Source of the DNA: Pseudopithomyces maydicus
Taxonomy: Eukaryota; Ascomycota; Dothideomycetes; Pleosporales; Didymosphaeriaceae
Reading direction: 5' to 3'
Assembly (NCBI GenBank): GCA_026873275.1
Contig: JANTUC010000014.1
Location: forward strand, 558,001-622,000
Length of the DNA stretch: 64,000 bases
A program made the position numbers and the translations under genes. A model generated the notes under the pieces. That model was not told where the DNA came from, did not search any database, and saw only the letters and a list, made by a program, of their open reading frames with translations. Positions 54,544 through 64,000 of this stretch are shown here, one piece after another. How positions within the stretch are numbered: position 1 is the stretch's first letter; each line of letters starts with the position of its first letter.

Positions 54544-55208
54544 GTTGGTGGAGGATGTATAGAGAGAGGGGAGAGAGTGGGCTGGGGGGATGAGATATCC
54601 TGTTATTCTTCACTAGACAACGTTTTCAAAGACTTGCACGACTCAATTTTACCCAACCTTTATGTATCCCATTGCCTCGCCGTCAAGCCGGGGTCACTTT
54701 CCCTGCTACCATTTTTGATCCATCACGCTGACCACAACACCGTTTCGCCTCACACTAATTAACACACACTTGCATAAAGCAATGCATGTAGCACGAATTA
54801 CTGAATCAAACACATGGCAGTCAGACACAGTAGGTATGTAAACAGCTGAGTAAAGCTGACTACCCGCCGCGAAGCTCTGACAGGCGCAGCTATGGTGGGG
54901 CAACCCGCTAGCTAACGACCTAGGTAGCTAGCTACCCCTCCCCCAAATCTCCAAATCGTCATACTTGTTTATCGCGTCCCGAGCGCCTCCGAATACGTAG
55001 ATGGATAAATAAATAAAAAAAATATTCGCCTTGGTTGTAGCTTCGCTTTCTCTCTCCCCCGCGTCATTCTTCGTCTTCGATTTCCTCCTTATATCTAATC
55101 TTCTCCCAATTCAATCTCGTACCACATTCAAACTCCCGAACCTCCCATCACCTCCCCTACACACCTTTCAACCTCCCTCCCACATCTCCTCCAAATAACT
55201 ACACAACC
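54544..55208. other. intergenic, 665 bp
   Basis: This is the 3' flank of the CBM1 gene and the pyrimidine-rich promoter and leader of the phosphatase gene (long CT-rich stretch 55050-55205, common before fungal starts). No gene was seen. Confidence 0.45.
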
Positions 55209-56057
55209 ATGCCCGACCCCCGCGTCTTCATCATCCGCCACGGCGAAACCGAATGGTCCCTCAACGGCCGCCACACCGGCACCACCGAGCTGCCCCTGAC
55301 CCCCGCGGGCGAATCCCGCATCCGCGCCACGGGCGCCGCCCTCGTCGGCCCCGACCGCCTGATCGTCCCCGGCAACATTGCGCACATCTACGTCTCGCCG
55401 CGGCGCCGCGCGCAGCGGACGCTCGAGTTGTTGGATCTGGGGTGTCGGGAGAGGTTTCCTTGGAAGGAGGACGACGACGCTGGGGAGGGGAAGGGAGATG
55501 GAGATAGAGAGGGTGATGGCAAGGGAGAGGGAGAAACGATAGAGCGCGCAGACGGCCTCCGCACCTTCGCACCCATCGAAATCACAGAGTCCATCCGCGA
55601 ATGGGACTACGGCGCCTACGAGGGCCTGACCACGCCCTCCATCATCTCGCTCCGCGCCGAGCAGGGCCTCCCCAACTCCGGCGCCTGGGACATCTGGACC
55701 GACGGCTGTCCCGACGGCGAGTCCCCCGAGGACGTCACGCTGCGCGTCGACGCCCTGATCGCCGACATCCGGGAGAGATTCCACAAGGGGCGGTTCGGGA
55801 AGGGCGCTGGGTGGAAGGGGGAGGATGGCACGGGGCCAAATGATGTGTTGGTTGTGGCGCATGGGCATGTGCTGAGGGCGTTTGCGGCGAGGTGGGTTGG
55901 GAAGCAGGTTAGGGATAATCCGAGTTTGATACTTGAGGCCGGAGGCGTGGGGACGTTGAGTTATGAGCATCATAGGGTGGAGGAGCCGGCGATTTTGCTG
56001 GGGGGCGCGTTTGTGGTGGATGTTGTGGAGAAGGAGGAGGGGAGGAGGAGAGGGTGA
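55209..56057 (+). CDS. histidine phosphatase, SHB17 (sedoheptulose-1,7-bisphosphatase)-like
   Basis: This is a histidine-phosphatase-superfamily enzyme of 282 aa without introns. The catalytic motif RHGETEWS (His11) is followed by GRHTGTTELPLTPAGE, which matches yeast Shb17, an enzyme of riboneogenesis that dephosphorylates sedoheptulose-1,7-bisphosphate. The second catalytic histidine lies in VVAHGHVLRAFAARW (His218 region), and EWDYGAYEG carries the conserved acid. An insert of about 27 residues (87-113), rich in Gly, Asp, Glu and Lys, lies between the core strands. It has repeat-like DNA (GAGGGGAAGGGAGATGG and similar) and is not typical of the family. The 3' gene end is convergent with the exonuclease-like gene. 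Confidence 0.88.
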   Translation: MPDPRVFIIRHGETEWSLNGRHTGTTELPLTPAGESRIRATGAALVGPDRLIVPGNIAHIYVSPRRRAQRTLELLDLGCRERFPWKEDDDAGEGKGDGDREGDGKGEGETIERADGLRTFAPIEITESIREWDYGAYEGLTTPSIISLRAEQGLPNSGAWDIWTDGCPDGESPEDVTLRVDALIADIRERFHKGRFGKGAGWKGEDGTGPNDVLVVAHGHVLRAFAARWVGKQVRDNPSLILEAGGVGTLSYEHHRVEEPAILLGGAFVVDVVEKEEGRRRG

Positions 56058-56462
56058 TGGGTGTGTATGCTTTTATTTGGGAGGCGATGTATAGATTGAG
56101 TAAGAGGTTTTTCTGTTTGGTTAGGTCAAATATTCCAGCAATATCAGCTTCGTCACTGCAAAGAGCGGAGTAGAGTTTTTAAATTTTCCATATCGTTAGA
56201 GCACCTATGGACGGGCAACATGCCGTCGAAGTATAGCTTTCCTGTGGTTAAAGTCCTCGGTTCGTTACATTGCAGCGTCCCTATTTCCCCTGTACTCGCC
56301 TAACAACTTCTCGTCCTGTGCAAAGCGGAGATTATTTTCCAACTCCGTATATTCATGCAACAATTTTGCCAGGGAAACGGTGTGTAGATGCTTTCAGCCA
56401 TGGATCGTGTCATAGTAACCACGATGCGTCTTCAAACCAACGTCCTGACACTATCGTCTCCA
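56058..56462. other. intergenic between convergent genes
   Basis: This 405-bp stretch holds two 3' flanks. The exonuclease-like frame ends at 56463 with a GTACGT right before its TAA, so a further 3' exon inside this region cannot be excluded. Confidence 0.4.
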
Positions 56463-58792
56463 TTACGTACCAGAGATACGCTGGTACTCAAGAGACTTCT
56501 TCTTGATGTACTTGATGGTAGTAGCCTCGTTCTGGAGATGCCAGAGAGCGAGCTCGCGGAGAGCGAATGCATCCTGAAGGCAATCTCGACCATAGCTGGA
56601 GTCCGGGCGGAGCTGAACCTTTGGAAGGTCACGTAACAGAGCCTCAATTCGGATCTGACCCTTGGAAAGTGCGCCTCCATCGGCAGCCTTCTCCATCACC
56701 TTGACGATGTCGATCGAACGACCATGAACAATCCGAAGCGCGTCAAGATCACCACGAAGATTGTAGCCGATGATGATAGTGTCCGGGTCAGCATACCTAC
56801 CCAGTGCAGCGCGAACTGCCTTCCAACCCTGGAGGACCTTGTATTTGGCCAGACGGAGAGTCTCGATGTTTTGAAAGCTTGCAAGTCCCGTGGTGCTAGT
56901 GCGCCAGTCCCGAACGCTCTGCTTAGAATCAGTGCAGACGAGATAGTTCAACAGCGTTTGGCCAGTCAAGACATCAACGACCGCGATCTTGACGACCTCC
57001 TCTTGGCCATTATCCAGGAGTATCTTACTGCAGCAGAGGACAATGACCTTCAGGCGAGGCGAGTCCTGCGACTTGGGAAGGTGCTCAGACTCCGAAGCAG
57101 GATAGTTTGCGGTCTCAAAATCCTTTGCAAACATCTTAGGGTATGACACGTGAAAGTCTGCTTGCAAAGGCTTGGGTAGATGAACAAGTTTGTCAAGCAT
57201 GTCGGCGGCGTCTTCCTGTCTAGCCACTCCGATGCGCTGCCAAGCAATACCATTGTAGAGGATCTTTCCATCATGGCAGATAGAGATCTCGGCCGTCATA
57301 AGCAAACGCATAGTAGTGTCTTGAATCTGGTTCGCTTGTGCAATCTCAGCCGGTCCTCCAATTCCAAGGCCACCGGTAGGAGCATTGTTCGGTGGCACGG
57401 TTGCGGCAAAGTTACCACGGGATGGTTGGGGTGCAGAAACGGGACCCTGACGCATAGGTACTTTGATCTTTGGAACAGGAGTTCCACGTCCAACATGAGC
57501 AGGCGGGCGTTGAGTGTTTTTCGGAGGCAGGTGTTGCAAGTTCTGCGGAGGTGGACCAGTTTCGGGGCGAAGAAGGCCAGCATTTCGAAGCTGAGTGCGG
57601 ACGCCCTGAGCGAGTTGTCGCGAGTCTCGTCCATATAGATCCGATTTATCTCCACCAATGCCGTGGCTATCCCGCTGGTGTTGCTTCAATCCTGCTTCAG
57701 ACCGGAAAGTCTTTCCACAGCTAGCAACATTGCAGCTGAAGGTGCCTATGGCTGGAGGCGGAGTCGGTGGAACAGAGGATGCCAATGATCCGCCGGTGTG
57801 GACGTCCTTTTGGTGCTGCTCTAAGGCCTCTTTGGAGCCGAAATGCCGCTTACAACCGGCAACCATCCCACAAAGTATCTTTGGGGCTTCTGGAGGGGTG
57901 GGCTTTGGACCAGGCTTCGTAACAGACTTTATAGCTTGCGCCGCTGAGGACGACTGCGGGTGTGCATGAAGCAAGCTTCGCAGGCGATCATAACCATCCA
58001 ATTCCATAGGATGAGTCGACTCTTTTGAGGACTTTGTTGGCGTTCCTGCGGCGCCCTTGGTAGAATACAGTGATCCACCGGACTGTGCTTCCTTAAACAT
58101 CATTGCCTTCTCTATAGCCCGCGAAGTGCCAACCCTACAGCCCAGTAGGTGTTGTTGCCAAGCAGCCTCCGAGGTGAATTCCTTGTTGCAGTCGTGACAA
58201 TAAGGTCCGGTGACATTTGTGGGCGTCGACACCATTGCTCCCGAGAAATCGCTGTGGGGTAAATCTATTAAACGTGATAAGTACCCTTCCTAGATATATG
58301 TTAGGCATGCTTACCGCTGGGTCCTTTCGCTGAGATAGGCGCGTCATGATTCACAAAGGCACCACGAACGCCATGCTCTGGAACTGCTATTTGAGGAGCT
58401 TGGAGCGTCTGGTCGACCACTGTGGAGCGACGGGGCCGATCGGGAGAAGTGTCTGCATGGCATGGGGACGGGAACTTGGTGTGCTGATTGTACTTGGTTT
58501 GGGTGTGAAAGGTTTGCCCGCATTTGCACTCGAACTTCTCAGCTCTATGCCCAGTTTGTATCATGTGCATCTCAAGTGCAAGAGAGTCCGGAAATTTGAA
58601 GGGGCAAACTGGGCATGACAACTGTGGCGGCGCCTGCTCTTTACAGTTCACAAAATGCCCCTCGTAACTGCAGACATGATTAGCAAATACAGCCCGAGTA
58701 TAGCGGAGAGGTACATACGCATCTCGGCTCTTGAAACCGTCGGTACAGAGCGCACACCAGTAAGTCATGTCGGCGCCGCGTCGGCCCACCAT
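56463..58792 (-). CDS. C2H2 zinc-finger, REX-type exonuclease-like protein lacking catalytic acids
   Basis: Exons are 58792-58719, 58667-58315 and 58264-56463 (introns 51 and 50 bp). The total of 2229 nt gives 742 aa. The start MVGRRGADMTYWCALC is my choice; an ATG 21 codons upstream is in frame. The N-terminal half carries several C2H2/CxxC fingers (CALC...H, CPVCPFKF...H, CKCGQTF...H, CHDCNKEF...H, CGMVAGCKRHF...H, CNVASCGKTF...H). The C-terminal about 220 residues align with the RNase T-like exonuclease domain of REX4-type proteins: VVDVLTGQTLLN, DWRTSTTGL, IIIGYNLRGDLDALRIVH, GRDCLQDAFALREL. At motif I, where VLDCEM is expected, the protein has VLCCSK, so both metal-binding acids are gone. 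It is therefore probably not an active nuclease but a nucleic-acid-binding relative. An extra 3' exon is possible. Confidence 0.85.
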
Positions 58793-59882
58793 GGCGGATA
58801 GTCTGTCCTTATAACGTTCATTACGGTAACCTTTGGCAGGAGATGAGGGAAGCATACTTCGTTTACTTGGTATGATTCAAATCGTACTCTGAATTGTGGG
58901 CTTGGTGATAAATGAGGCGTGTGTGTGAGAGAAAGGTGTGTGGAAGTGGGCAGGGATTTTGTGTCGAGGGTGGGAGATTTTTGAGTTAGGAGGGAAGGCA
59001 CGGCGACTAAGCAACGAAAACGGCGGGCACGACCGTAGCCTGGACCCGGCGTCAAGAAATAGCCCTGGAGTGAAGACGATATTGAGTAAACATAAACAGA
59101 AGAGGCGTTTGAAAGCTAGAAACCGATAATCTACTCCACGCGCCCTCTCCATGCGCCCTCTCCATCGCATAGCAACCACCTTGCAGGGGCCGTCTCCTCG
59201 AGTAATCCGCCCTCGAACAACAGAGGTACTGGAATCCCAGGAAAGAGCATTCGGGCCACGTTAGATAGTTTCTTCGATAACAAGGACGGAAAGTCAGCGG
59301 TACAGCCAAATGCGCGTCTTATGTATACGAAATGCAACACATATAAGATATCAATCCGAACTGCTATTGTCTAGTCGTAGATATGGTCTGTAGATTGATC
59401 TTTCCATAGAGATATATCTTCTGAGGCTGTTTTCGTGATAATGTGAAGGGGTGCACAAGACCGAGTGACCGTATAAACAGTGACGATTTCTCGGCGCCAT
59501 GTCGATAATAGATGCACGAAAATCGAGAGCCTGTCGCAGCAGACGTAAGTCTCCCAGCACTAGGAAATTGGGCAAATAACATTGTACAAGTGAAGATGTC
59601 CATTTGCTATGTTCGTCCGACATGACGTGCAGCCAGCCAGCGCCGTTTCAGCACCGTTTGTGGGGCACATCGGCTCGTTGGAAGCCGAGGGCGTTTCGGC
59701 TAGTATCACGTGCGGCTACGAACATGGGGAACGGAGGATACTAAAGTTATCTGGGGGAACCGGGGTGAACTGCCGGTCCATATTGTACATATAGCTCAGA
59801 TCTGGTATCCTGAGTTGCAGTCCTTGTACACACCCTACTTTGGTGGCCACCTGGAGTCTTTCTGTGCACCCAGCTGGCGATT
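58793..59882. other. intergenic between divergent genes
   Basis: This 1.09-kb stretch separates the exonuclease-like gene (minus) from the acyl-CoA synthetase gene (plus). It includes a duplicated CGCCCTCTCCATG unit at about 59140-59166. No gene is supported. Confidence 0.45.
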
Positions 59883-62025
59883 ATGGCGTTCCCCCTCCGT
59901 AAGCTAAACCCTTGTCTCCGCCCGACAGCGTCTTGCCAGTCTAACAGTAGCCACAGTGCCTGTCGCTGGCGCCATTGCAGGTGTCTCCGCCGCCGCAGCT
60001 TATCTGGATGCCAAGTTCCACATCCGCAAAGACCTCAACACTCTCCGTGGCTTTCGGAACTCACAACGCGAATTCGAAGCGGCATGTAGGTCGGACCCCA
60101 CCTGGACCCTCGCTGTTCGCTGGCTAACGCGTCCGACGTGCAGGTAAAAACGGCCGCCGTAGCTTGTGGTACTTCTTCGAAGCGCAAGCACACCGACAAC
60201 CCGAGTCGAGCGAAGCCATCTGGTCGCGATCAGGATGCTACACATGGGGCGAGACGTATGCGAACGCATGTCGGTATGCGCAATTCTTCCTGGAGAACGG
60301 CGTGAAGCCAGGGGAGCTGGTGTCGTTCTACCTCACAAATCAGCCTGAGTTCATGTTTGCACACCTGGGCTCATGGGGCGTGGGCTCTGCGCCGGCATTC
60401 ATAAATCACCACCTGGCTGGGGATGCCCTGGTACACTGCCTGAAGGTTGCAGGTGGCAGCTTGCTGCTTGTGGACGAGGACTCGGAAGCCCAAGAGCGGA
60501 TAGAAGCTGTCCGCGACAGGATCGAGGAGAGCTCGGCATGAAGATTAAGATTCTGGATAGGAAACTGAAGGGCGAGATCTTGCGCATGGAGCCCAAGAGG
60601 CCCGAGGACGAATATCGCGCTGGCGTGACGGGCAAATTCCCTATATTTCTCTTCTATACAAGGTATACCGTAAAAAGGTTGGAATTATAATTCAGCGCTA
60701 ATGCACGCAGTGGTACCACCGGACATCCCAAAGCGTGCCCTTTTGAGACTCAGAGAGCCGGTGTTCTCGCAGTGGGACGGACAAAAGATTTGGGCATGAA
60801 GCCTGGACCAGGCGGCGACAGGTGGTATGTTCCCATGCCACTCTATCACGGTACTGGTGGCACGACCGCATTGTCTTGCATGCTTTCAGGCGTAACACTA
60901 TGCATCGGCAAGAAGTTTTCCACATCAAAGTTCTGGACCGATGTTCGTGATTCGAAAGCAACAGCCTTCGTATACGTCGGAGAGACTGCACGATACCTTC
61001 TCGCGAACCCTCCCAGCCCATTGGACAAACAACACAACGTCAAGGTCATGTTTGGTAACGGCATGAGACCAGACGTATGGCATCGATTCGTAGAGCGCTT
61101 TGGTATAGAAACTGTAGCCGAATTCTTCAACAGCACAGAAGGTGTATTGGCCCTCATGAACATATGTCGCGGTCCGTTCCAGGCCACGGCAGTCGGCCAC
61201 CAGGGCGCCATCATGCGGTGGAAGACTCACGACATCTACGTTCCAGTCGAGATCGACTACGAGACCAACTCCATTTACCGCGATCCCAAGACCGGATTCG
61301 CCAAGCGAAAGCCCTACGAAGAAGGCGGTGAAATCATCGTCAAGCTGCCCCACGAATCCGCCTTCGTTGGCTACTACAAGAACCCGGAAGCAACCAACAA
61401 AATGTTCGTCCGCGACGTCTTCAAAAAAGGCGACCTCTTCTACCGCACAGGCGATGCCCTCCGACGCGACGCCGACGGCCGCTGGTTCTTCCTCGACCGC
61501 CTCGGCGACACCTTTCGCTGGAAATCCGAGAACGTGAGCACCGCCGAGGTGAGCGAGGTCCTCGGCAACTTCCCTGGCATCGTAGAAGCCAACGTGTACG
61601 GCGTTCAGGTCCCTGGCCACGACGGACGCGCCGGCTGCGCAGCAATCTACATCGACCCTGCGGTGCTGCCCAAGTTCGATTTCAATGCGCTGCTCGCGCA
61701 TGCCCGGGCGAAGCTCCCGAGATACGCGGTTCCGGTGTTCCTCCGCGTGCTGAACGACATCACGACGATGCATAATAATAAGCAGAATAAGGTGCCGCTT
61801 CGGAATGATGGGATTGACCTGAAGAAGTTGCAAGAAAGGAAGGATGAGGAGAGTGCGAAGGCTGGGTTGGCAAAGGATGCGTATAAATATGATACCATCT
61901 ACTGGTGTCCTTCGTCACTTAACAACGTGAAAGGAGCTGGGAACGAAGAGGACGGGTTTACTGTGTATAACTTGGCGGATTGGGACGGCTTGAAGAGCAG
62001 CGTGGCGGAGATTCCTAAGCTGTAG
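59883..62025 (+). CDS. FAT1: FAT1-like fatty acid transporter / very-long-chain acyl-CoA synthetase, one-base frame break
   Basis: This is an acyl-CoA synthetase of the FATP/Fat1 group, which activates very long or imported fatty acids at membranes or peroxisomes. The exons are 59883-59898, 59948-60085, 60144-60662 and 60711-62025 (introns 49, 58 and 48 bp). The N-terminus has a membrane helix (TVPVAGAIAGVSAAAAYL). The P-loop YTSGTTGHPKA is split by the third intron. Later come PLYHGTGG, FNSTEG and the FATP signature FLDRLGDTFRWKSENVST. Near 60527-60531 (GAGGAGAGC) the frame slips. One more G reads GAG GAG GAG CTC and links IEE to LGMKIKILDRKL. The exon sum then becomes 1989 nt, 662 aa. Without it the reading frame stops at 60541. 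The break is probably a sequence error. Confidence 0.9.
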
Positions 62026-62601
62026 ATGCTTCGCAATTCATGTAAATTTATCTTAAAGCTTGTGAGTTCTTGCGTCACTTCGTTTAATCGCTAGGTCACC
62101 CAGGGAGCAGGAACCCCCCGTAGCAGCTTGTGCAGCGAGGTTATAGCCTCTGGTGGCAGTGCATTCTTGAAGGGGGTTTTCTACGCCGAAAGTTCATAAG
62201 GAGGGTGCTGGGCAGCTGTAAATGTTTAACACTACGCTGGCGACCAGTGGGTGAGGCTTCTGCGGCAACTTCCATATTGCGGCCTCGTCTCTTTTGCTTG
62301 TTAATTCTCATTGTGCGATGAATCTAGCAGTAGATTCATTGCTTTCAGAGGCTTTCTAGTGGTCATGTGATTTGATTGGTGCCTAAGTAGGTGACTCTTT
62401 CCTGTTCTATGCTCTTCCGTTTGCGCTGGCCAGGTTTTCTCTCACTTTGAGGACGCGACAAACGCACAATAGCGCGTCCTCACCACAACAACAAAAATAG
62501 CCTCCCCGCCTCCCTCTTTCGTGTTGCAAATCTCTCTTTTACCTCATTGCCCGTTTTCTTCTCTCCCTCATATTGCAACGTGCAAAGTTGCCAACGCGAA
62601 G
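62026..62601. other. intergenic, promoter of the dynamin gene
   Basis: No gene is supported in this 576 bp. A CT-rich leader precedes the ATG at 62602. Confidence 0.45.
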
Positions 62602-64000
62602 ATGTCCACTGCTTTGGACAAGAAAGGCAAGGGAGCTAGTCCTCCTACTATCTCAATTCCCATCGACCCCGATGCCGTTACTACGGATTCGCTGCAGGAC
62701 CTCCAAAGCGATGAACAGCGAAAGGTCATGGACATCGTTGATAACCTTCGTCGCACCGGCCTCAGCGGTGTCATAGAGCTCCCGCAGCTTGTGGTATGTA
62801 CAGTTAGAATCCGTATTTCTTATCCACATATCTAATTCCAATCAAGGTTTGCGGCGATCAATCTTCAGGAAAGTCAAGTGTTTTGGAAGCCATCACACAA
62901 ATTCCGTTCCCAAGGAAAGAGAACTTGTGTACGCGGTTTGCGACTGAGATCATTCTTCGTCGCTCGCCGTCTTCAACCATTTCAATTACAATCACGCCGG
63001 ACAAACTGCGACTGCAGCACGAACAAGAAGATCTCAAATCATTCAGCAGATCTATCTGTGACTTTGAGCAGCTGCCAGATATCATCGACGAAGCCACCGA
63101 AGCGATGCGTCTTGGTGTGGTCGGTGGCATCCACTCGCGGGCTTACTCTCGTGATGTCCTCTCGGTCCAGATATGTGGTCCAGATCGCCCTCATCTGTAA
63201 GTATTCATTTTGGGGATTCCACATTTGGTCCCAGTATGCAGTCACAAGGTCGATTGGGACACGTCGACCTTGTATTGCCTTCGACTAGTGTTGTCCAAGA
63301 GTCTACTTTGATATTTCAAGGGTACTTATACGTGATACCTTTTTTAGGACCTTGGTCGATCTCCCCGGTTTGATCCACTCCAGCACTCGCGCGCAGACCG
63401 GAGCAGACAAGGACCTGATTGTGAACCTGGTTACAGAATATATCAACAATCCTCGCACCATCATCCTCGCAGTTGTGAGCGCAAAAAATGACATGGCAAA
63501 TCAGATTATCCTCGAATCTGCGCGCGAGGCAGACAAAGACAATAAACGCACTCTCGGAATCATCACCAAGCCTGACTTCCTTCTAGAGGGCTCGCGTAAC
63601 GAATCCAGCTGGATTGACGTTGCACAAAATAACAATGTCTATTTAAAGCGTGGCTGGCATATGCTTAAAAATCGCGGGGATGATGAAATGGATATTTCTT
63701 TCGCCAAACGCAACGAAGCCGAGACGCTCTTCTTCAACAAGGGCCGTTACCTGGACCTGCCTCGGGAGTGTGTTGGCATTGAGTCATTGCGCGAGCGCCT
63801 GAGCAAGCTCCTGCTCAATCACCTTATCAAAGAACTACCTTCTCTTATGAACGAGATGAAGACTAAGCTGGAAGACACAAAGAAACAGATTTCCGAGCTT
63901 GGAGAGAAACGTACGACAATTGACCAGCAGCGAACGATGCTAGTGAAAGTTTATATGAAGGTCAACGACACCCTCAAGTGTGCTGTTCAAGGCTACTACG
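62602..64000 (+). CDS. dynamin-family GTPase (Mx/DLP-like), 5' part
   Basis: This is the N-terminal part of a large dynamin-type GTPase; the gene runs off the window. The exons are 62602-62793, 62847-63196 and 63348-64000 (partial); the introns are 53 and 151 bp. GTPase motifs are G1 GDQSSGKSS (residues 67-75, preceded by VVC), G3 LVDLPGL, restored exactly by the second splice, and G4 TKPD. After the GTPase domain come RGWHMLKNRG and the helical middle domain (LMNEMKTKLEDTKKQI). The first 50 residues are a short polar head without targeting signal. This fits the fungal Mx-like dynamin group seen as a multi-copy family in Pezizomycotina rather than Vps1 or Dnm1. The membrane target is unknown. 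Confidence 0.92.

Noticed and set aside
55128..55973. 281-codon minus-strand frame over the SHB17-like gene
   Set aside because: Antisense frame in GC-rich DNA; the plus strand has the complete histidine phosphatase motifs.
60925..61833. 302-codon minus-strand frame inside the acyl-CoA synthetase gene
   Set aside because: Antisense of strongly conserved FATP motifs.
1..64000. tRNA genes, CRISPR arrays, intact transposons, viral insertions
   Set aside because: I scanned by eye for tRNA B-box patterns, spaced direct repeats, long terminal repeats and transposase or reverse-transcriptase motifs and saw none that hold up.

Overview
The window is nuclear DNA of a filamentous ascomycete (Pezizomycotina). 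Evidence: short spliceosomal introns (mostly 47-60 bp) with GTAAGT/GTATGT-type donors, Zn2Cys6 regulator architecture, a RID/Masc1-type DNA methyltransferase, fungal plant-cell-wall enzymes, and fungal-only families (mpaB-like oxygenase, RRG9, glutamic peptidase). A dothideomycete (Pleosporales-like) source is my guess from the flavour of the proteins; no marker in the window proves it. Genes lie on both strands. There is no operon logic, no CRISPR, and I recognised no tRNA, rRNA or intact transposon.

Layout. 0-12 kb is a secretome/accessory stretch: an uncharacterised proline-rich protein, a GH35 beta-galactosidase, a single-pass membrane protein with His/Cys motifs, a nitrilase and a glutamic peptidase, separated by long non-coding gaps. 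13-32 kb is denser and mostly housekeeping: a large unknown protein, a 24-bp-repeat protein, a mitochondrial pyruvate carrier and a complex I subunit on a shared divergent promoter, a coiled-coil protein, a mitochondrial AAA ATPase, a CCCH zinc-finger protein, a repeat protein, an mpaB-like oxygenase and RRG9. 32-45 kb is sparse: one Zn2Cys6 regulator, then a 5 kb gene desert with decayed coding debris, then a membrane-anchored protein. 45.8-64 kb holds a GH5 cellulase, the RID-like methyltransferase, MIC19, an NAA50-like acetyltransferase with a PCNA-binding-like N-terminus, a small secreted CBM1 protein, an SHB17-like phosphatase, a zinc-finger pseudo-exonuclease, a FAT1-like acyl-CoA synthetase and the 5' part of a dynamin GTPase.

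Functional themes. Five genes serve mitochondria (MPC, complex I subunit, AAA ATPase, RRG9, MIC19). Five encode secreted hydrolases or wall-binding proteins or handle small molecules (GH35, GH5, CBM1 protein, glutamic peptidase, nitrilase).

The most important global observation concerns quality. Five genes (GH35, the 1037-aa unknown, GH5, the methyltransferase and the acyl-CoA synthetase) carry seven frame breaks, and each is explained by one missing G or C, six of them in runs of 5-6 G/C. Exon arithmetic closes exactly once those bases are counted. Homopolymer contraction in the assembly is the simplest explanation; real pseudogenisation is the alternative. The most interesting biology is the methyltransferase with an altered catalytic motif, the exonuclease-like protein that has lost its catalytic acids, the GNAT enzyme with a PIP-box, and an in-frame TGA followed by a 69-codon open tail in the Zn2Cys6 gene.
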